From positions 1 to 10,087 of the forward strand of contig JALOOS010000032.1 in assembly GCA_025454275.1 (NCBI GenBank): a stretch of 10,087 nucleotides of DNA, in the 5' to 3' direction. The notes under the pieces were generated by a model. It saw nothing but the letters and a program-made list of their open reading frames with translations, was not told where the DNA came from and searched no databases. Made by a program: the position numbers and the translations under genes. Position 1 is the first letter of the stretch; each line of letters starts with the position of its first letter. Below are positions 7,329-10,087 of this stretch, one piece after another. This stretch comes from Desulfobacterales bacterium. Its GTDB lineage: Bacteria; Desulfobacterota; Desulfobacteria; Desulfobacterales; SpSt-501.

Positions 7329-8039
7329 ATGGCGACACTCGAATTGAGCTACAGCGGCAAGCGCTTGGAAAACTTCCCGATCGGCATGGGCGACACCTTC
7401 ATGATCGGGCGCCAAAACGCCAACGACATCGTGATCGACAACCTGGCGGTATCCTTTCACCATGCTAAAATCGAGTCGATCGGGGATGAGTTCCTGCTGA
7501 TCGATCTGCACAGCGAAAACGGCACCTTCGTCAACGAGCGGCGCATCAAAGCCCACTGGCTCAGCGACGGCGACCTGATCACGATCGGCAAGCACACCTT
7601 GCGCTTCGCCTGCCCCCTCTCCCAGGGGCTGCCGGACGCGCTCTCGCCGTCGATCATCGAAACAATGCAGATGGACACCCGCAGATTCCGCGAGCTGCTC
7701 AAGAAGAACGGCCTGAAGGCCGCCGCGGGGGCCGATGCCCGCAACGCGGCGCCCCACGTGCTGGCCTTCCTGACCGAACGCCGCAAGGAGCTCCCGCTGG
7801 GCGATCGACCGGTCCGCATCGGCAGGGAGAAGACCGCCGACATCGTAGTCCGCGGACTCTTCGTCGCGGCAACCGCCGCGGTGATCAACCGTCTGGAAGA
7901 TGGGTGGTACATCAGCCGCGTCGGAGGCTTGGCCCGGGTGAAGGTCAACGGCGAGGCCGTCCGCAGCGCGGTCAAACTGAACCGCCTGGACATTGTCTCC
8001 CTGGCCCGGACGAAAATGCAGTTCCTCGTGCGCCCGTAA
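7329..8039 (+). CDS. Tandem FHA-domain protein, second domain degenerate
   Basis: A 236-residue cytosolic protein. The first FHA domain (about 1-95) keeps the phosphothreonine-binding residues: G27-R28, S42 with H45 in SFHHAKI, and N64-G65-T66, followed by VNERRI and LSDGDLITIG. A linker (about 97-140) contains SIIETMQMDTRRF, whose threonines 112 and 117 are possible phosphorylation sites. A second FHA-like fold (about 144-236) retains IGR at 164-166, an isoleucine/valine-rich strand and VNG at 206-208. It replaces the binding Ser/His segment with VAATAAVI (179-186), so it probably does not bind phosphothreonine. The gene follows the previous one by 23 bp with a GAGGG upstream of the ATG. By analogy with kinase-FHA pairs it is the likely reader of the kinase's marks. 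Confidence 0.9.
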   Translation: MATLELSYSGKRLENFPIGMGDTFMIGRQNANDIVIDNLAVSFHHAKIESIGDEFLLIDLHSENGTFVNERRIKAHWLSDGDLITIGKHTLRFACPLSQGLPDALSPSIIETMQMDTRRFRELLKKNGLKAAAGADARNAAPHVLAFLTERRKELPLGDRPVRIGREKTADIVVRGLFVAATAAVINRLEDGWYISRVGGLARVKVNGEAVRSAVKLNRLDIVSLARTKMQFLVRP

Positions 8040-8072
8040 GCCGCGCTCGCGACCGCACCGGCCGCAACGGCA

Positions 8073-8477
8073 CTATTTCGCCTCGGTCGGAAACCCCCTT
8101 TTTTTCCACTCGTCCCAGCCGCCTTTCAGGGCGAACACCCTGGGGTAGCCCGACTCCGCCATCCGCAGCGCAAGACTTGCGCTGGAGCCTTCGTTCTTTC
8201 AGGCGCAATACAGCACGATGGTCTTGGCTTTGGGGTATTTGGCCGCCCATCCCTCGAAGTCGCGATAGTTCTCGCGCTCGGCCCCCTGGATCTTCTCGCG
8301 CGACAGGAACCAGTCGGTGTGGGAGCGCACATCGAGGACCACGACCTCGGGGTCGCCCAGTTTGAGTTTGAGATCATCCGGGCTCATCCGTGCCGCCTCG
8401 GATGCGGCGGCAGAGGGTGCCAGCATCGCCAGAACGAAACCGATGGCCGCAACGGCCGCTAGGGTTCGACGCGTCAT
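8073..8477 (-). CDS. Periplasmic rhodanese-like selenoprotein (in-frame TGA = Sec93)
   Basis: A single-domain rhodanese of 134 residues when the in-frame TGA at 8199-8201 is read as selenocysteine. Residues 1-25 form a signal peptide (MTRRTLAAVAA, then a hydrophobic core ending APSAAA), so it acts outside the cytoplasm. The rest is a standard rhodanese fold: MSPDDLKLKLGDPEVVVLDVRS, then EGWAAKYPKAKTIVLYCA, Sec, KNEGSSASLALRMAESGY, and GGWDEWKKRGFP before a TAG stop. Cysteine relatives have C-x-N-E-x-S-S at this spot, so residue 93 is the sulfur-accepting catalytic position. Conservation resumes in frame immediately after the TGA and runs to the end, which argues against a decayed gene. The start ATG at 8477 has a perfect AAGGAGGT. 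Rhodaneses move sulfane sulfur or act in thiol redox chemistry; the partner here is unknown. Ordinary gene callers would stop at the TGA. The alternative is a sequencing error or mutation of TGC or TGT to TGA. Confidence 0.85.
8166..8184 (-). promoter_or_regulatory. Bacterial SECIS stem-loop for the rhodanese UGA
   Basis: On the minus-strand mRNA, a perfect inverted repeat begins 15 nt after the UGA: CAGCGCAAG, one U, CUUGCGCUG. Folded sterically this gives a 7-bp stem with an apical AGUCU loop, G in second position and 21 nt between UGA and loop. Bacterial SECIS elements need such a small hairpin just downstream with a G among the first loop bases; the E. coli fdhF loop is AGGUCU. It would be bound by SelB to deliver Sec-tRNA. 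The loop is spelled with the codons AGT and CTT, unusual choices in this GC-rich gene. Confidence 0.75.
8199..8201 (-). other. In-frame TGA, predicted selenocysteine codon
   Basis: Codon 93 of the rhodanese gene, at the catalytic cysteine position, in the context Cys-Ala-[TGA]-Lys-Asn-Glu-Gly-Ser-Ser. It is the only in-frame stop between the ATG at 8477 and the TAG at 8073. Confidence 0.8.
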
Positions 8478-8482
8478 ATTAA

Positions 8483-8490
8483 ACCTCCTT
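8483..8490 (-). promoter_or_regulatory. Ribosome binding site of the rhodanese gene
   Basis: A perfect AAGGAGGT lies 5 nt before the ATG at 8477. It fixes the start: the frame is open back to an ATG at 8591, but that extension is arginine-rich, lacks such a site and would hide the signal peptide. Confidence 0.85.
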
Positions 8491-8599
8491 CTTTCGGCCG
8501 CCGGCGGGGCGTCCGCACGCACGGTGGGATTCAGGAGAGCGGCCGTCCGCCGGGATCGGGTCGCGGACCCGCCGCGGCGGGCCGGCCGCATGAAAAAGC

Positions 8600-9646
8600 C
8601 TACCTTGGGTGGAAGGGTAACGCCGATTCGCCGAATTTCAATGCAGCCACCGGCGGCGGCTCGAGCAGCCCCTCCACCCAGCGCCGGGGAAACCCTTCGC
8701 GCCCGTTTTCGGCGCCGAGAAGCGCCCCGAGCACGCCCCCGCGATGCACATTGTCGCCGCCCAGGCGGGTGTTGACGACGAGCGCCGTTTCGGGGTCCCC
8801 GGGGTATTTGAACGCCAGGTAGAGCACCGCCGGCAGCGAGTGCTCCACGTAGCAGGCCGTGCTGAGGCGGGAGCCGACGACCCGGTCATCCGGCTCGCTC
8901 ACCCATTTTTCGAGGGGGTGGCCCACGAGCACGCTTTTTTGCCCTCGGAGCATCCGCCGTATCGTCGCCGGCAGCGATTGACCGGAGACCACCTCCAGCA
9001 GCAGATCGGCCAGGAGCCGGCCGGCATCCGCCATCCTGGGGCCGGGGTGGGTCAGTGCCAGATGCTCCAAGGCGGCCGCCCGGGCCGTCTCCGGCCGGTC
9101 GTGGTAAAAAACGATCAAGGGAATCATCATGACCAGGCCGCCGATGTGCTTTTCCTCAGCCCCGCATTTTCGCGGCGGCACCCCCCGGGCGTAATTGGCG
9201 AAAAAGGCGCGGTGGCACTCCTCGACATAGGTGTCCCGGTGGCGGCCGGGGGTGGTCATGAACTCGATGTAGCGCCGCAGGTAGTCGTCGGGGTCGTAGC
9301 CGCCGCTTGCGGCCAACGACTGGAGCAGCACGCTGCAGAGCTTGACGTTGAGGGTGTTTTCGCCTGCCTGCAGAAACTGGTGATAGTGGATGCCGGGCTT
9401 TCCCCAATACCGGGCCTGGTCGTGCAGGATTTCCCCCCGGGCGTTCGCCGGGGTGTAGCTCGACCGGAAGAGGATGCTGTCCGGGTGGGGGTGTTTCGGC
9501 GTCAGGTAGTCGGAGACCCGGCCGTAATCCTCGCGGAGGGCGATGCGGTTGTAGTACCAGTGCACCGGCATGGCCAAGGCGTCGCCGATGTAAAGGCCCC
9601 ACAGAGCGCCTGAGCATTTGCTTGCACGGTCTGCTTTTGGCTTCAT
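8600..9646 (-). CDS. ADP-ribosylglycohydrolase-family protein (crystallin J1 type)
   Basis: A 348-residue all-helical protein of the ADP-ribosylglycohydrolase fold. These enzymes remove ADP-ribose from proteins or small molecules using two magnesium ions. The family start is clear: SGALWGLYIGDALAMPVHW at 12-30. The C-terminal signature is NTRLGGDNVHRGGVLGALLGA at 292-312. In canonical hydrolases the metals are held by a TDDT-like motif and a GDTDT motif. Here those positions read GENTLN (95-100) and GGDNVH (296-301), so several aspartates are absent. Activity may therefore differ or be lost, although Asp22 and Asp298 remain. The start ATG at 9646 has GGAGG 8 nt upstream. It is cytosolic, with no signal peptide. 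The gene lies between an RND pump gene and the rhodanese on the same strand, with gaps of 167 and 122 bp, so an operon is uncertain. The substrate is unknown. Confidence 0.85.
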   Translation of the reverse strand: MKPKADRASKCSGALWGLYIGDALAMPVHWYYNRIALREDYGRVSDYLTPKHPHPDSILFRSSYTPANARGEILHDQARYWGKPGIHYHQFLQAGENTLNVKLCSVLLQSLAASGGYDPDDYLRRYIEFMTTPGRHRDTYVEECHRAFFANYARGVPPRKCGAEEKHIGGLVMMIPLIVFYHDRPETARAAALEHLALTHPGPRMADAGRLLADLLLEVVSGQSLPATIRRMLRGQKSVLVGHPLEKWVSEPDDRVVGSRLSTACYVEHSLPAVLYLAFKYPGDPETALVVNTRLGGDNVHRGGVLGALLGAENGREGFPRRWVEGLLEPPPVAALKFGESALPFHPR

Positions 9647-9654
9647 TCAAATCG

Positions 9655-9659
9655 CCTCC
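9655..9659 (-). promoter_or_regulatory. Ribosome binding site of the ADP-ribosylglycohydrolase-family gene
   Basis: GGAGG lies 8 nt before the ATG at 9646 on the minus strand, supporting that start. Confidence 0.7.
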
Positions 9660-9813
9660 ATCTGCAGCGTTTGCGGTAGGCCAAATGGTAACCATCGGAG
9701 GCCGTTCGTCACGCTGACGCCGGACAATGGGCCCCGGCGCCCGTGGAGCTCGATTCGAGACGGCGAGGCGGTCGGGCGGTGTGTGGGAAGCCGCAACGCG
9801 GAGGGGGTCAGGT

Positions 9814-10087
9814 TCAGCGCGACTGGATCGGATGGCCCTCGCCGGGCGCCCCGGCAGGGATGGGTCGACGCAGGCGCCTTTGCAGGGCGTCCATGTAGAG
9901 GTAGATGACCGGGGTCACGAACAGGGTCAGCATCTGGGAGAAGAGAAGCCCGCCGACCACGGCCAGGCCGAGCGGCTGCCGCGATTCGCCGCCGGCGCCC
10001 CACCCGATGGCGATCGGAAGCGTGCCCATGAGTGCGGCAAAGGTGGTCATCATGATGGGCCGGAAACGGACGATGCAGGCCTCGTAG
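9814..10087 (-). CDS. RND efflux pump inner-membrane subunit, C-terminal end (partial)
   Basis: The last 90 residues of an AcrB/MdtB-type RND transporter; the gene begins beyond the right edge and the frame is open there. RND proteins are proton-driven exporters that work with a periplasmic adaptor and an outer-membrane channel. The segment starts YEACIVRFRPIMMTTFAAL, followed by a helix ending in LPIAIGWGAGGESRQPLG, then VVGGLLFSQMLTLFVTPVIYLYMD. This is the conserved end of the transporter, with the last two membrane helices and the basic tail. The ACIVRFRPIMMTT and TPVIYLYMD wording resembles the multidrug (HAE1/MdtB-MdtC) group more than metal pumps. The substrate cannot be judged from this part. 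It is probably the last gene of its operon, as a 167-bp gap follows. Confidence 0.93.
   Translation of the reverse strand, partial: YEACIVRFRPIMMTTFAALMGTLPIAIGWGAGGESRQPLGLAVVGGLLFSQMLTLFVTPVIYLYMDALQRRLRRPIPAGAPGEGHPIQSR

Noticed and set aside
6361..7338. Long open frame antisense to the 730-residue gene
   Set aside because: It is a GC-driven shadow: repetitive Arg/Gly/Leu/Gln content and no domain.
818..8073. GCCGCAACGGCAC found at 818-830 and again at 8061-8073
   Set aside because: A 13-mer match over 10 kb of GC-rich DNA is expected by chance. There is no shared context.
8040..8105. Bidirectional terminator between the converging FHA and rhodanese genes
   Set aside because: There is a plus-strand T-run at 8099-8105, but it lies inside the rhodanese gene and no adequate stem precedes it. 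The 33-bp gap holds only a 4-bp stem.
8073..8477. Rhodanese as a pseudogene broken by a nonsense mutation
   Set aside because: There is only one stop, at the catalytic Cys position. The downstream part shows no decay, and a SECIS-like hairpin follows. A sequencing error remains possible but less likely.
8568..8581. Palindrome CCCGCCGCGGCGGG between the two minus-strand genes as a terminator
   Set aside because: The loop would be only 2 nt, no T-tract follows, and such GC palindromes are common at this composition.
8199..8591. A 130-residue minus-strand protein ending at the TGA at 8199
   Set aside because: It ends in the middle of the rhodanese active-site loop, and its first 38 residues precede the real ribosome binding site and signal peptide. 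It is a mis-start plus a mis-stop of the selenoprotein gene.
8744..9613. Plus-strand open frame opposite the ADP-ribosylglycohydrolase gene
   Set aside because: The minus-strand protein has family motifs and a good ribosome binding site, while this frame has neither.
1..10087. CRISPR arrays, tRNA or rRNA genes, insertion sequences
   Set aside because: No regularly spaced repeats, cloverleaf sequences, transposase genes or paired terminal repeats were seen.

Overview
The window is GC-rich and densely coding, with long chance reading frames antisense to most genes. The content suggests a Gram-negative bacterium of the Desulfobacterota (old Deltaproteobacteria) type: a fused TRAP transporter permease, an outer-membrane beta-barrel, an RND efflux pump, Hanks kinase/FHA signalling and, most tellingly, an apparent selenocysteine-encoding gene. 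The taxonomy is inferred from gene content only.

Layout. Bases 2-703 (+) hold the C-terminal end of a TRAP large permease. Bases 986-2632 (+) encode a GAF-PAS-SpoIIE/PPM phosphatase. After a 361-bp gap without a gene, 2994-3950 (+) encodes a secreted outer-membrane protein of the SphA/'meta-pathway of phenol degradation' family, followed by a strong hairpin. Bases 4214-8039 (+) look like one operon: a soluble Ser/Thr protein kinase, a 730-residue protein ending in a catalytically dead GGDEF-like domain, and a protein with two FHA-like domains. Converging from the right on the minus strand are a small periplasmic rhodanese (8073-8477), an ADP-ribosylglycohydrolase-family protein (8600-9646) and the C-terminal end of an RND efflux pump inner-membrane subunit (9814-10087, running off the window).

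How the parts may work together. The kinase, degenerate-GGDEF and FHA genes are packed tightly (2 and 23 bp gaps) and fit a phosphothreonine relay: the kinase phosphorylates, the FHA protein reads the mark, and the middle protein is a scaffold or sensor. The upstream PPM phosphatase could oppose such a kinase, but its RsbU-like layout also fits partner switching, and it lies about 1.6 kb away across two gaps.

Main discovery. The rhodanese gene is interrupted by one in-frame TGA (8199-8201) exactly where the catalytic cysteine of a rhodanese belongs. Reading through it as selenocysteine restores a complete, well-formed rhodanese of 134 residues. Starting 15 nt after the TGA is a perfect 9-bp-arm stem-loop whose apical AGUCU resembles the loop of the E. 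coli fdhF SECIS. An ordinary gene caller would split or truncate this gene.
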